This document shows, piece after piece, positions 9,315 to 17,411 of a DNA stretch of 64,000 bases. Under the pieces are notes generated by a model, which saw only the letters and a list, made by a program, of their open reading frames with translations, did no database searches and had not been told where the DNA came from. The DNA comes from Zoogloeaceae bacterium (GTDB taxonomy: Bacteria; Pseudomonadota; Gammaproteobacteria; Burkholderiales; Rhodocyclaceae). A program made the translations under genes and the position numbers. Positions within the stretch are counted from its first letter, which is position 1. Each line of letters opens with the position of its first letter. The DNA lies in NCBI GenBank assembly GCA_024235675.1, contig JACKLZ010000003.1, positions 186,001 through 250,000 on the forward strand, given 5' to 3'.

Positions 9315-10121
9315 ATGAGAGCAAGTCAATTGCCGGCGGTTGCGAGTGCGCTGCGCCATGTTCTGGCGCTGGCCGCGTTCGCCCTTGCCACACCCGTGTG
9401 GGCCGATGCCCCGCATCCCTGGGTGACCGCGTCCCCCCGGCTCGAGAAAAACGCCTTTTTCTCCAACCTCAAATCCGGCGACGTGGTCGACAGTCCCTTT
9501 GTCGTCAAATTCGGCCTCTCGGGCATTGGCATTGCGGGCGTCAGCAAACCGGTATCGCATACCGGGCATCACCACTTGATGATCGATCGCGAGCTGCCGC
9601 TCGACTTCACCCAGCCGCTGCCCTTCAACGACCAGTATGTGCACTTCGGCAAGGGCCAGATGGAGGCCGTGGTCGAGTTGCCGGCCGGCAAGCATGCGCT
9701 CCGGCTGGTGTTTGCGGATGACAAGCACATCCCGAATTTCGTCTATAGCGACGTGCTGAACATCGAGGTGCGCGGGCCCAGCGGGCGCGACAAGGCGTCG
9801 CTGGCCGGAAAGTCGGTCGAGGTGCTGACGCCGAACGATGGCGCGCGCCTCACCGCGCCCTTTCTGTTCGGCATGCACGCCTCCGGCTTCAATATCTCGC
9901 ACACCGAGATCAAGGACGACAACACCGGGCATTTCCGTATCAAGCTGCAAAGCGCCGAGGGCAAGACAGAGCTGATCGAACTGGCCGACGGGCGGACGCA
10001 GGTCTGGCTGAATCCGCCGGTGGGCGTGTATTCGGCCGTGGTCGAACTGGTCAGCAATGCTCAGCCGCAGCGCGTGCTGGGCAGCTCGGTCAATCGGCGC
10101 TTTACCGTCTCGGCACGCTGA
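9315..10121 (+). CDS. DUF4399-family exported protein
   Basis: A 268-residue secreted protein of unknown function. It has a signal peptide (about 1-30, ending PVWADA) and carries the DUF4399 signature: HTGHHHLMID, a PFND..VHFGKGQ segment and a PAGKHALRLVFAD segment, all near residues 80-140. A second beta-rich half (about 165-265) may be a further copy of a similar immunoglobulin-like fold. DUF4399 proteins are periplasmic and uncharacterised. The start ATG at 9315 gives an intact signal peptide. It sits upstream of the OYE gene on the same strand, separated by 100 bp of structured DNA. Confidence 0.8.
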   Translation: MRASQLPAVASALRHVLALAAFALATPVWADAPHPWVTASPRLEKNAFFSNLKSGDVVDSPFVVKFGLSGIGIAGVSKPVSHTGHHHLMIDRELPLDFTQPLPFNDQYVHFGKGQMEAVVELPAGKHALRLVFADDKHIPNFVYSDVLNIEVRGPSGRDKASLAGKSVEVLTPNDGARLTAPFLFGMHASGFNISHTEIKDDNTGHFRIKLQSAEGKTELIELADGRTQVWLNPPVGVYSAVVELVSNAQPQRVLGSSVNRRFTVSAR

Positions 10122-10147
10122 ACCTGTCGGGCGACGGCGTCGCCCCG

Positions 10148-10214
10148 CCCCGGTGTCCGTCATGTGCATGCGCTATAACGCATAGATAGCGCAGGGCTTC
10201 GACACCGGGGAGGA
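10148..10214 (+). promoter_or_regulatory. Nested hairpin leader overlapping the OYE ribosome-binding site
   Basis: The outer arms CCCCGGTGTC (10148-10157) and GACACCGGGG (10201-10210) pair perfectly. Inside them a second stem, GCGCTAT (10170-10176) and ATAGCGC (10186-10192), is also perfect. The outer right arm runs into the GGAGGA ribosome-binding site (10209-10214), seven bases before the ATG at 10222. Folding could occlude translation. No T-run is present, so it is not an obvious terminator. Confidence 0.5.
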
Positions 10215-10221
10215 CATCCGC

Positions 10222-11472
10222 ATGGACACCGATCAGGCAGGGCTGTTTTCACCGATCCGCATCGGCACACTTGAGTTGGCCGGTCGGCTGTTCAAGACCG
10301 CCACCGCCGAAACACGGGCTACGCCCGACGGCTTTGTCAGCGATGCGGTGCTCGACTTCTACCGCCCCATTGCCCGCGGCGGCACGCCGTTGATCATCAC
10401 CGGCAACATCTACATCAGCGCTCAGGGCAAGTCGGCGCCGTTTCAGCTCGGTGCCGATGACGACGACAAGATCGCCGGGCTGGCACGCATGGTGGACGTG
10501 GTGCACGCGCAGGGCGGGCGCATGTTTGCCCAGCTCAACCATTGCGGCCGTCAGGTGGTACCCAACTTTGTCGGCGCGACCGAGGTGGTGTCCGCCTCCG
10601 CCACCAAAGACCTGCTCACCGGCACCCGCCCGCGCGAGATGAGCGTGGCCGAGATCCGGCAGATCGTGGCTGACTTCGCCGCCGCCGCCGAGCGTTGCCA
10701 GAAGGCCGGTTTTGACGGCGTGCAGATGCACTCGGCCAACGGCTATTTGCTCAGCCAGTTTCTGACGCCCTACACCAACCGCCGCCACGACGACTACGGC
10801 GGCGATCTCGAGCGCCGTACCCGCTTCGGCCGCGAGGTGCTGGCGGCCATTCGCGCGCGGGTTGGCGCCGACTTCCCGGTCATCATCAAGATGAACGGCG
10901 CCGACAAGCTGCCGCTGCGCAATGGCCTGAAAACCCACGAGCTGGTGCAGATCGCCAGGATCATGGAGGCAGCGGGCGTGGACGCGGTGGAGATCTCCGT
11001 CGGCCATTACGAATCGGGCTTTCCGATGGTGTGCGGCACGTTCGGCCGCTGCCTGCGGCACATGGTGCAGGGGAGCATGGCGCATCTGCCATGGCTGCGG
11101 CGCTGGGCCATGCGCGTGTTCCGCCCGCTGATCGCGCTGGCCTCCAATGTGCTGTGGCCGGGGCGCGAAGGCTTCAACCTCGACTACACGCCCGACTTCA
11201 AGGCCGCGCTGAGCATTCCGGTGATCTGCGTCGGCGGCTTTCGCACCCGCGCCGCCATGGAAGAGGCGCTGCGGCACGGCCTGTGCGACGCCGTCTCGGC
11301 CGGTCGCCCCTTCATTGCCGATCCCTATTTTTACCGCCACCTGCACGACAACACCCCCGGCCCGCGCTGTGTCGATTGCAACGGCTGCGTCGGTCACCTC
11401 GGCGCCCAGCCCGCCGACTGCTACCACCCCACGGTGCGCGCCGAAAAAGACGCGATGCTGGCGGGCGAGTGA
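10222..11472 (+). CDS. NADH:flavin oxidoreductase, Old Yellow Enzyme family
   Basis: A 416-residue FMN-dependent TIM-barrel oxidoreductase of the OYE/2,4-dienoyl-CoA-reductase-like family. Family landmarks are FKTATAETRATPDG near residue 22, AQLNHCGRQ near 108, the MHSANGYLLSQFLTPYTNRR active-site strand near 175 and a DYGG..ERR motif after it. The C terminus has three cysteines in RCVDCNGCVG, reminiscent of the iron-sulfur site of longer family members, but the flavodoxin-like extra domains of those enzymes are absent. The natural substrate cannot be told from sequence. A strong GGAGGA site supports the ATG at 10222. Confidence 0.88.
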   Translation: MDTDQAGLFSPIRIGTLELAGRLFKTATAETRATPDGFVSDAVLDFYRPIARGGTPLIITGNIYISAQGKSAPFQLGADDDDKIAGLARMVDVVHAQGGRMFAQLNHCGRQVVPNFVGATEVVSASATKDLLTGTRPREMSVAEIRQIVADFAAAAERCQKAGFDGVQMHSANGYLLSQFLTPYTNRRHDDYGGDLERRTRFGREVLAAIRARVGADFPVIIKMNGADKLPLRNGLKTHELVQIARIMEAAGVDAVEISVGHYESGFPMVCGTFGRCLRHMVQGSMAHLPWLRRWAMRVFRPLIALASNVLWPGREGFNLDYTPDFKAALSIPVICVGGFRTRAAMEEALRHGLCDAVSAGRPFIADPYFYRHLHDNTPGPRCVDCNGCVGHLGAQPADCYHPTVRAEKDAMLAGE

Positions 11473-11592
11473 GTCGCCGCCGGGCCTGCCCGTGCATTGC
11501 GTGGTGAGCCACAAATCGCGCGCGTCTGCGCTGTCGCCCACGGCCGGCTGAGTCCGGCCCGACGGCGGGGCGGGTGACGACGGCCGGCGCGG

Positions 11593-14500
11593 CTACAGCC
11601 GAAAGCCCTCGCCCTCGCGCCGCACCAGGCCCAGCGCCTCCAGCGCGTCGAGCACCGCCAGCACCGGCGCCACCGGCTTGCGCTTGAAGCCGGCGGCAAT
11701 CGCCTCAACCGATTGCGGCTGGCTGCCCAGCGCGGCGCGCACCGCCGCCACCTGATCGCGCATCGCCTTCGGCCACGCCGCCTTGCCCCGTAGGGCGGGT
11801 TTCAACCCGCCATCACCCTCTGCGATGTCGAGGTCTTCCTGTCGCTCCGCTACGACTGCCGCGCCGGCCTGCGGGTTCTGATACGCCGGCCGCAGCCAGC
11901 GCACCTGGCCGCGCGCCTCTTCGGCCGCGCGTTCGGCATTGAGCGCCACCAGCCGGGTCAGCAAGTCTTCTTCGGCGGCGGCCTGCTCGGCCGGTTTGTC
12001 GGGCAGCGGCGTGGTCGCGCCCGGCCGGCCGACCAGCGCCGGCGCGAGGTCGGCCCAGCCGTAGGCGTCGAACACCGCGGTGTCGAGCGCGTCGTGCAGC
12101 TCGCGCAGCACCGACACCAGGCCCTGTTCGTGAATCGTCTTGTCCTTGGCCGACAGCGGCGCGCCGGCGCGCAGTTTTTCGAGCACGTTGTACATGCCGG
12201 TCAGCGTCAGTTCGCTGTGCGCCGCCTGCTGGCGCTTGCGGTGCGCGTCGAGCTGTTCGGCGAGGTCGCCGATGCGGGTTTGTTGATCGGGGGTGGCGTC
12301 GGGGAAGGGGAAGGTTTCGAAGCAGCGGGTTTTGTTGTAGCGCGGGTCGTTGCCGACGCCGAGGCGACCGCCGGCGGCGAGTGCCCAGGCGATGTGAACG
12401 CGGCTGGAGAGGATGCCGAGCGTATATCCGTCGTCAATCCCAATGCCGATCAGCATATTGTCCGGAGCGATTTCTGCATCAAGAAGGACAAAAGTACGGT
12501 GCTTTGATGTTTCAACGGTTGCTATGTATCGCGGTAAGTCTTTCAAGGATGCTCTTAGATCTTCACGCGAGCGGCGATGTAGCCACCATCTTTCGCGCAA
12601 GCGCGGATCTCGGTTCTGTTCTCGCTCGGGTTTTACTCGCTCAAGTAACCGTTGATAGACCGCTGGAAATGACGCCATAACGGCTTCACGGCTTAGGCCA
12701 AACATGTCGATGACAAGGACGTCACGCGGACGATCGGTAATGTCTCGGCCATTTTTATACGGTCGAATCCGCAAAGTGAGGTCTTGATTGGTGTCGCGGC
12801 CAAGCATCTTCGCTTCCGCCGTAGATATGATGAATCCCGCGTTGCCAAGCTCAAGGCCGCGCTGGCTGACTCCTGAATTTGCGGCAAGAGATCGGGCCCC
12901 CGCTATGTCCGCACCAATTTGCAAGTCGGCGAACAGCTTTCCATCGCGTTCTTCGAGGGTCACTTCCACTTCATCCTCCCCCGTTTCTCGCTCCTGCCGC
13001 AGATGGAGCAAGCGGCCGTCGGCCCCGTCGGCGGCGCCCACCGTCATCGCGATCCGTACCGCCGCGCCGTCGGCGGCGTCGACCCACGGATGGTCGGGGA
13101 TGGCGAAGGCGAGGGTGAGCGGGGGCTTGGCGTCGAGCTGGGCCTGCACGACGCGGCGGTTGAAGGTCTGTTTGATGCTGTTGGTGGTGATGAAGCCGAA
13201 GCGGCGGGCGCGGCCGGCGCGCACGGCCTCGGCGGCGGTGTGCCACCAGTACATGACGAAGTCGGCCGACTCGGGCACCTCGGGCCAGGCGCCGCGTACG
13301 GCTTCGACGTAGCCGTCGCCGAGGGCGCGGCGCAATGTGGCAGCGCCGATAAACGGCGGATTGCCGACGATGTAGTCGGCCTGCGGCCACGCGGCCTTGA
13401 CCGGCTCGACGTAGCGGTACTGCTCGATCTGTGCGGATTCGTCGGGCACGGGCTCGCCGGTGACGGGGCTGGCCTGGGTGGTGACGCCGTCCCAGCGGGT
13501 GAGCGGCCGGCCGGCGGCATCACGCACGAGCTCGCGCCGGGTGTAGCTGATGAGGGCGTCGCGGTTTTCGATGTTGCGGAAGTCGCGCAGCACGGGTTGC
13601 GGGGGCTGGACGCTGCCGTGGGTGCGGAAGTGCCATTGCAGGTAGCCGATCCACAACACCATTTCGGCGATCCTGGCGGCGCGGGGGTTGATCTCGAGGC
13701 CGAGAAACTGGTGCGGGTCGACGGTGATGCCTTCGAGCTGGAGCAGGCCTTGCGACTCGCCGAGGTCGTGCAGGAGGTTGAGCACTTCGCCTTCGAGGCG
13801 CTTCATGTGTTCGAGCGTGACGTACAGGAAGTTGCCGCTGCCGCAGGCCGGGTCGAGCACGCGCAGGGCGCACAGGTGGCGGTGAAAGGCGCGGATCTCG
13901 GCGACCGCGTCTTTGTGTTTGCCTTGTTGTTCGAAGGTGAGCGCGGCCACTTGAACCTCGCGCCATTCGGCGCGCAGGGGCTCGATGACGGTGGGCAGCA
14001 CGAGGCGCTCGACGTAGGCGCGCGGGGTGTAGTGGGCGCCGAGCTTGTGGCGCTCGCGCGCGTCGAGGGCGCGTTCGAGCAGGGTGCCGAAGATGGCGGG
14101 TTCGACGTAGCGCCAGTCGGCGCCGGCGGCTTCGCGCAGCAGGGCGATCTGGTCGCGGTCAAGCGCGATGGCGGCGGGCTCGGCAAACAGGCCGCCGTTG
14201 AAGCGCAGCACGTCGCCGCGCACGATGGGCGAGAAGCCGCCGCTGTTCATGGTCTTCCACAGGCTCTCGACCATGGGGGCGAAGGTGTGCGGGCTGTCGG
14301 CGAGGCTGTCGAGCAGCTCGGTAAAGGCGCGCTCGGGGAGCAGGCCGACGTCTTCGGCAAACATGGTGAACAGCGCGCGCATGAGAAAGCCGGCGACATG
14401 CTGGGGGGCGTGGCCGGCGGCTTCGAGCGATTTGGCGAGGCGGGCGAGGCGGTCGGCGATGTCGCGGGTGACGCGGGCGGAGCGGCGCGCGGGGTCGAGG

Positions 14501-15063
14501 CTGAGCGGGTCGAGCCAGACGGCGCGCAGGCGCGCGCGGATGTCGTCGCGGCGCAGGTCGGACAGGCGGATGCGGTGGCTGCGCGGGTCGGGGTAGGGGG
14601 TGTAGTGGCCGCCGGAGCGGGTGAACTCGGCGTAGAGCTCGACGCAGTGCCCGACGTCGGCGATCAGGATGAAGGGCGGGCGGCCTTCGGCGGCGGGCAG
14701 CGCGCGGGCGTAACTCTCTGCTTGGTTGAAGGCTTTTTGAATGGCGGCGTCGAAACCTTTGGATTCGATCGTTTTGTTGGTTCGTTTGGCCTCGCAGACG
14801 AAGGCATCGCGCCGATAGAAATCGATGAAGTTCTTGGCGGTCGCGCCGCTGAGCTTTTCGCGGTCGACGACGCGCTCGAACACATAGGCGTTGTCGCGCC
14901 AGTCACTCGTTGCAGGCTCGGGGCGCGGTAGTTGGAGGACCTCGGCGAGTTCGGTCAGGAAAAGCTGGTAATTGGCACGCTCGGTGCCGTCAGCGGCCGA
15001 CCAGCGGGCGATGAAGGCGTCGATGTCGGCGGCGGGGGTGACGGTGTTGTCGGCAAGGCTCAC
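11593..15063 (-). CDS. Type IIL (MmeI-like) restriction-modification enzyme
   Basis: A single 1156-residue chain that should both methylate and cleave DNA. The N-terminal nuclease motif is D81-X9-E91-A-K93, the D..EXK pattern of MmeI-type enzymes. A helical connector follows with KLGAHYTP at about 340-347. The adenine methyltransferase core has DPACGSGNF (404-412, AdoMet binding) and NPPF (568-571, catalytic). The target-recognition region is about residues 700-890, and a winged-helix-like tail closes the protein. A GTG at 15063 is the only sensible start. No separate specificity or nuclease gene is next to it, as expected for type IIL. GC content falls to about 43-55% in 60-base steps over 12481-12840, the recognition domain, against 65-70% around it. 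A short palindromic repeat is embedded near residue 1085. Confidence 0.9.
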   Translation of the reverse strand: MSLADNTVTPAADIDAFIARWSAADGTERANYQLFLTELAEVLQLPRPEPATSDWRDNAYVFERVVDREKLSGATAKNFIDFYRRDAFVCEAKRTNKTIESKGFDAAIQKAFNQAESYARALPAAEGRPPFILIADVGHCVELYAEFTRSGGHYTPYPDPRSHRIRLSDLRRDDIRARLRAVWLDPLSLDPARRSARVTRDIADRLARLAKSLEAAGHAPQHVAGFLMRALFTMFAEDVGLLPERAFTELLDSLADSPHTFAPMVESLWKTMNSGGFSPIVRGDVLRFNGGLFAEPAAIALDRDQIALLREAAGADWRYVEPAIFGTLLERALDARERHKLGAHYTPRAYVERLVLPTVIEPLRAEWREVQVAALTFEQQGKHKDAVAEIRAFHRHLCALRVLDPACGSGNFLYVTLEHMKRLEGEVLNLLHDLGESQGLLQLEGITVDPHQFLGLEINPRAARIAEMVLWIGYLQWHFRTHGSVQPPQPVLRDFRNIENRDALISYTRRELVRDAAGRPLTRWDGVTTQASPVTGEPVPDESAQIEQYRYVEPVKAAWPQADYIVGNPPFIGAATLRRALGDGYVEAVRGAWPEVPESADFVMYWWHTAAEAVRAGRARRFGFITTNSIKQTFNRRVVQAQLDAKPPLTLAFAIPDHPWVDAADGAAVRIAMTVGAADGADGRLLHLRQERETGEDEVEVTLEERDGKLFADLQIGADIAGARSLAANSGVSQRGLELGNAGFIISTAEAKMLGRDTNQDLTLRIRPYKNGRDITDRPRDVLVIDMFGLSREAVMASFPAVYQRLLERVKPEREQNRDPRLRERWWLHRRSREDLRASLKDLPRYIATVETSKHRTFVLLDAEIAPDNMLIGIGIDDGYTLGILSSRVHIAWALAAGGRLGVGNDPRYNKTRCFETFPFPDATPDQQTRIGDLAEQLDAHRKRQQAAHSELTLTGMYNVLEKLRAGAPLSAKDKTIHEQGLVSVLRELHDALDTAVFDAYGWADLAPALVGRPGATTPLPDKPAEQAAAEEDLLTRLVALNAERAAEEARGQVRWLRPAYQNPQAGAAVVAERQEDLDIAEGDGGLKPALRGKAAWPKAMRDQVAAVRAALGSQPQSVEAIAAGFKRKPVAPVLAVLDALEALGLVRREGEGFRL
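11790..11811 (+). repeat. Short palindromic (REP-like) repeat, copy 1, inside a coding region
   Basis: A 22-base element with perfect 8-bp arms GGCGGGTT and AACCCGCC. It lies in frame within the C-terminal part of the MmeI-like gene. A second copy with 20 of 22 identical bases, in inverse orientation, lies at 16462-16483. Confidence 0.65.
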
Positions 15064-15170
15064 GCGGGCATCCGGAGGAATCGCTGGAAAGTCTGGATTC
15101 TATCGGCTGGCCGGCGAAAGAAACATGCTTTTTGAATGGCCGGCGGCCGGTGGCGCGCGTGGCGCCGGCG

Positions 15171-15533
15171 CTATGGCTTCGCGGGCGCCTTGAGCTCGAC
15201 CATGATGACGTGCGTCGGCGTGCTGCCGGTGTTCTTGCCGATGTGGGTTTGTGCCGGCGAATACATCACGTCGCCCGTCTTGAATTCACGCTGGATGACT
15301 TTGCCGTCGGGCAAGGTGATGCTGCGGCTGAAGGGGCTGAGGGCGTAGAGCACGAAGGCGGGGTGATGGTGCTGGTGGGTGACATCGCCTGGCTTGTCCT
15401 GGTGTTCGAGTACCCGAACCTGATCGTTGTCGAGGATGACTTTGTATTGGTCGCCATCGGTGATGACGGGGTCTTGCGCCAGCGCGGTCAGGGAGGCGAG
15501 CGACAGCACGAGGAATGCGGCGGGTCGAAGCAT
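15171..15533 (-). CDS. Exported small cupin-domain protein
   Basis: A 120-residue protein with a signal peptide (1 to about 20, ending ALAQD) and a single cupin barrel. The metal-binding histidine cluster THQHHH (about residues 52-57) and a later histidine in PAQTHIG are visible. Family members include small periplasmic cupins annotated as cytoplasmic or quercetinase-like, but no substrate can be assigned here. The ATG at 15531-15533 has an AGAGG site upstream. It is divergent from the next gene, and the restriction enzyme gene lies just downstream on the same strand. Confidence 0.75.
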   Translation of the reverse strand: MLRPAAFLVLSLASLTALAQDPVITDGDQYKVILDNDQVRVLEHQDKPGDVTHQHHHPAFVLYALSPFSRSITLPDGKVIQREFKTGDVMYSPAQTHIGKNTGSTPTHVIMVELKAPAKP

Positions 15534-15893
15534 GGGGCACCTCTGAATCAGGACGCGGGAAATGCCGGGCCTGCCAAGCCCCGAAGCGCGCGGGCGGGCG
15601 AGGCGTCGCGTCGCGGCGAAGCGGCGGTGCGCCTGCGATGACGTAGTTGCAGCATAGACCCGGCGCGGGGGCTGACAAGCCGTGTTGACGGCGGTGTGCT
15701 GGCAGCTTCGCGAGCGCCGCCGATCTGGCCGTCCGTCCCGCGCTGCGTGGCGGGGCAAGGCATTTGCCCGGCAAAGCATTACACTCTGCGTCTTCCGAGG
15801 GGTTTCCGGTGGTTTGCGACGGTGTTTTGGCGCCGCGTGCCGGTGCGCTTCGATGTTCAATGCGCCGTGTGTGCGCAAACAAAGGTTTTTCAG
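15534..15893. other. 360-bp divergent intergenic region
   Basis: This gap separates the minus-strand cupin gene from the plus-strand gene at 15894. It holds a small palindrome TTTGCCCGGCAAA at 15763-15775. I see no convincing promoter hexamers, RNA gene or coding sequence. Confidence 0.4.
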
Positions 15894-16391
15894 ATGCACA
15901 TTTTTCGTGATGCGGATGCCCCGCTTTTACTGGCTACGCTGATGGCGTCCAAGCGCCGCGCGGCCGATCTGGTCGGTGTGATCGCAGCGCTGGATCTGAT
16001 CCTCGAAGGCGCGATCCCGCCCTCGCCCAAGCTGATCGATTCTTTCGGACGCTTGTCCACCCACGGCCTGATCGCCGAGGTCGAGGGCGGCTATATGCTC
16101 ACCGCCGAGGGCGAGAAAATGGTGGTCGGCCTGCCCAAGAAGGCCACATCGGACGAACGGGTCGACAGCATCCGCGAAGACCTGGCCGGCTATCCGCAGG
16201 CAGATGATCACCCGGCCGTGGTGCTGACGGTCGAGGCCATCCATGCCGCCATCAAGATACACAGGGCGTCGAAGTCCGGCACCGGCCGCAATATGCTGAT
16301 GCCCAAAACCAAAGCCGCCGAAGCCGCTGCCAAACGCGCCGCCCAGTGGCGCCACGCCGCCGCCGCGCGCCGGCGCAAGGCGCAGCGCTAA
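15894..16391 (+). CDS. Hypothetical protein, winged-helix-like
   Basis: A 165-residue cytoplasmic protein that I do not recognise. After a short N terminus there is a helical region, then a segment that reads like a winged-helix wing and recognition region (FGRLSTHGLI followed by a hairpin GGYMLTAEGEKMV, about residues 52-80). The C terminus is strongly basic and alanine-rich (KAAEAAAKRAAQ then an RRRKAQR tail), which suggests nucleic-acid binding. The ATG at 15894 is chosen because the sequence before it lacks protein-like character; an ATG 16 codons later is an alternative. Confidence 0.5.
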   Translation: MHIFRDADAPLLLATLMASKRRAADLVGVIAALDLILEGAIPPSPKLIDSFGRLSTHGLIAEVEGGYMLTAEGEKMVVGLPKKATSDERVDSIREDLAGYPQADDHPAVVLTVEAIHAAIKIHRASKSGTGRNMLMPKTKAAEAAAKRAAQWRHAAAARRRKAQR

Positions 16392-16461
16392 GAGCGCAAA
16401 TCACACAAGCGCGGTGCTTGGAATGTCTCGATACCGCTCGGCACCGGCTTTGGCCGAGCAC

Positions 16462-16483
16462 GGCGGCTTGAAACCCGCCCTGC
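16462..16483 (-). repeat. Short palindromic (REP-like) repeat, copy 2
   Basis: Read on the minus strand, it matches the element at 11790-11811 at 20 of 22 bases. It lies in the 183-bp gap before the T6SS island. Short palindromes of this GGCGGGTTTCAACCCGCC type occur dispersed in several proteobacteria; copy number in this genome cannot be seen from one window. Confidence 0.6.
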
Positions 16484-16574
16484 ACGTACTACAGGGGCAA
16501 ATAGCCACCAGTGGCGGTGTTGCCAGGCGGTAGCCGTGTGCTTGAGGATCAGGGCGTCGGCGGGGCGCCCCACC

Positions 16575-16817
16575 TCATCCCGCCGCCCCAATCAGCCAGG
16601 TGACCGGTAGCGCCACGCTGCGCCCGAGACCATCGAGCACAGCGAGCTGAAAGGCATTCCAGCGGGTGCCGGTGGTTTGCTTCGGCTCGCCTTCGAGGTC
16701 TGTGTTGCAACGCATCTGGGACCAGCCGGGGTAGTTCTTGACCTCGGGGATGGTGGTGGGGAGGTGCTTGTTTTCTGCTGTGGGTAGCAGGTGGTTTTTG
16801 ATGTTGATGACTTGCAT
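16575..16817 (-). CDS. Small hypothetical protein at the end of the T6SS island
   Basis: An 80-residue protein with a good ribosome-binding site (AGGGGAG, then 7 bases to the ATG at 16817) and ordinary, non-repetitive composition. It has a polar N-terminal two thirds with YPGWSQMRCNTD, then a hydrophobic C-terminal stretch (VALPVTWLIGAAG). I do not recognise the family. As the last gene of the island it may belong with the Tle1 module or with the broken membrane gene upstream. Existence is moderately likely; function unknown. Confidence 0.5.
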   Translation of the reverse strand: MQVINIKNHLLPTAENKHLPTTIPEVKNYPGWSQMRCNTDLEGEPKQTTGTRWNAFQLAVLDGLGRSVALPVTWLIGAAG

Positions 16818-16838
16818 TCCCCAAGCTCCCCTAGCGGT

Positions 16839-17411
16839 TCAAGTCGAATTTCTGCGAGATGGTGGGTTATCGGGCGTGCGGCCCGAACGACCGATTTTTC
16901 GCGTATTCCACGCTAGAGCGATGCTGACATAGAGTGCCAGCCACGCGTAAACGCACATTTGAAGACCGAAATCTGACGGGTAGCCCAAAAAAGAATCTGT
17001 GAAGTCTCCACAGTTGCCGCAATACGATTCCAGCATGGCGGCTGGGGCAAAGTTAAGAACATATGCCTCCGAAGCCAAATACCAATCAGACTTTGATCGT
17101 TCGGAACAATTGATAGCGTGATTAATGGAAGGGTTACGAAAAAAACCACGTGCAGCGCAATTAGTAGCATGGCGTTTCGTGCAACTAGCACGAGGTTCTT
17201 CCATCTTGGCTGTCCAACCTTGGTTGGAGGGTCGGCCCGACGGCTGAGCACGCGCACCCAGCGGCTGCGGCGCTCTGCCCTGTTGCCAGTGAAAGCGGAC
17301 CTCGACCCGGACGAGGCGGTCACTCCAAATTTCGTCTGCGCCGAAGCAGGTATTGCCCGTTTCAACTCCGATCAAACACCACCCGGCGGCGCACATGGCC
17401 ATCGCTCTCAC
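16839..17411 (-). pseudogene. Chimeric remnant: vgrG fragment joined to a frameshifted membrane protein
   Basis: The first part (about 17241-17345) matches the VgrG segment GADEIW...VRFHWQQG, then WVRV, at both protein and DNA level, with an indel between the two motifs. The rest encodes a small protein with two hydrophobic segments, but in two different frames: one segment (LLIALHVVFFVTLPLI) is in one frame and the other (VYAWLALYVSIALAW) in another. The frames meet at a run of seven T on the minus strand (17140-17146). It may be a broken immunity or island membrane gene, a phase-variable run or a sequencing error. A TTG overlapping the Tle1 stop codon as TTGA could couple its translation. 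Confidence 0.55.

Noticed and set aside
7568..9316. A 582-codon minus-strand frame opposite ilvA
   Set aside because: It is the antisense shadow of ilvA, whose PLP and ACT motifs are unambiguous.
10148..10210. Terminator of the DUF4399 gene
   Set aside because: The hairpins lack a T-run on either strand and one arm overlaps the next gene's ribosome-binding site.
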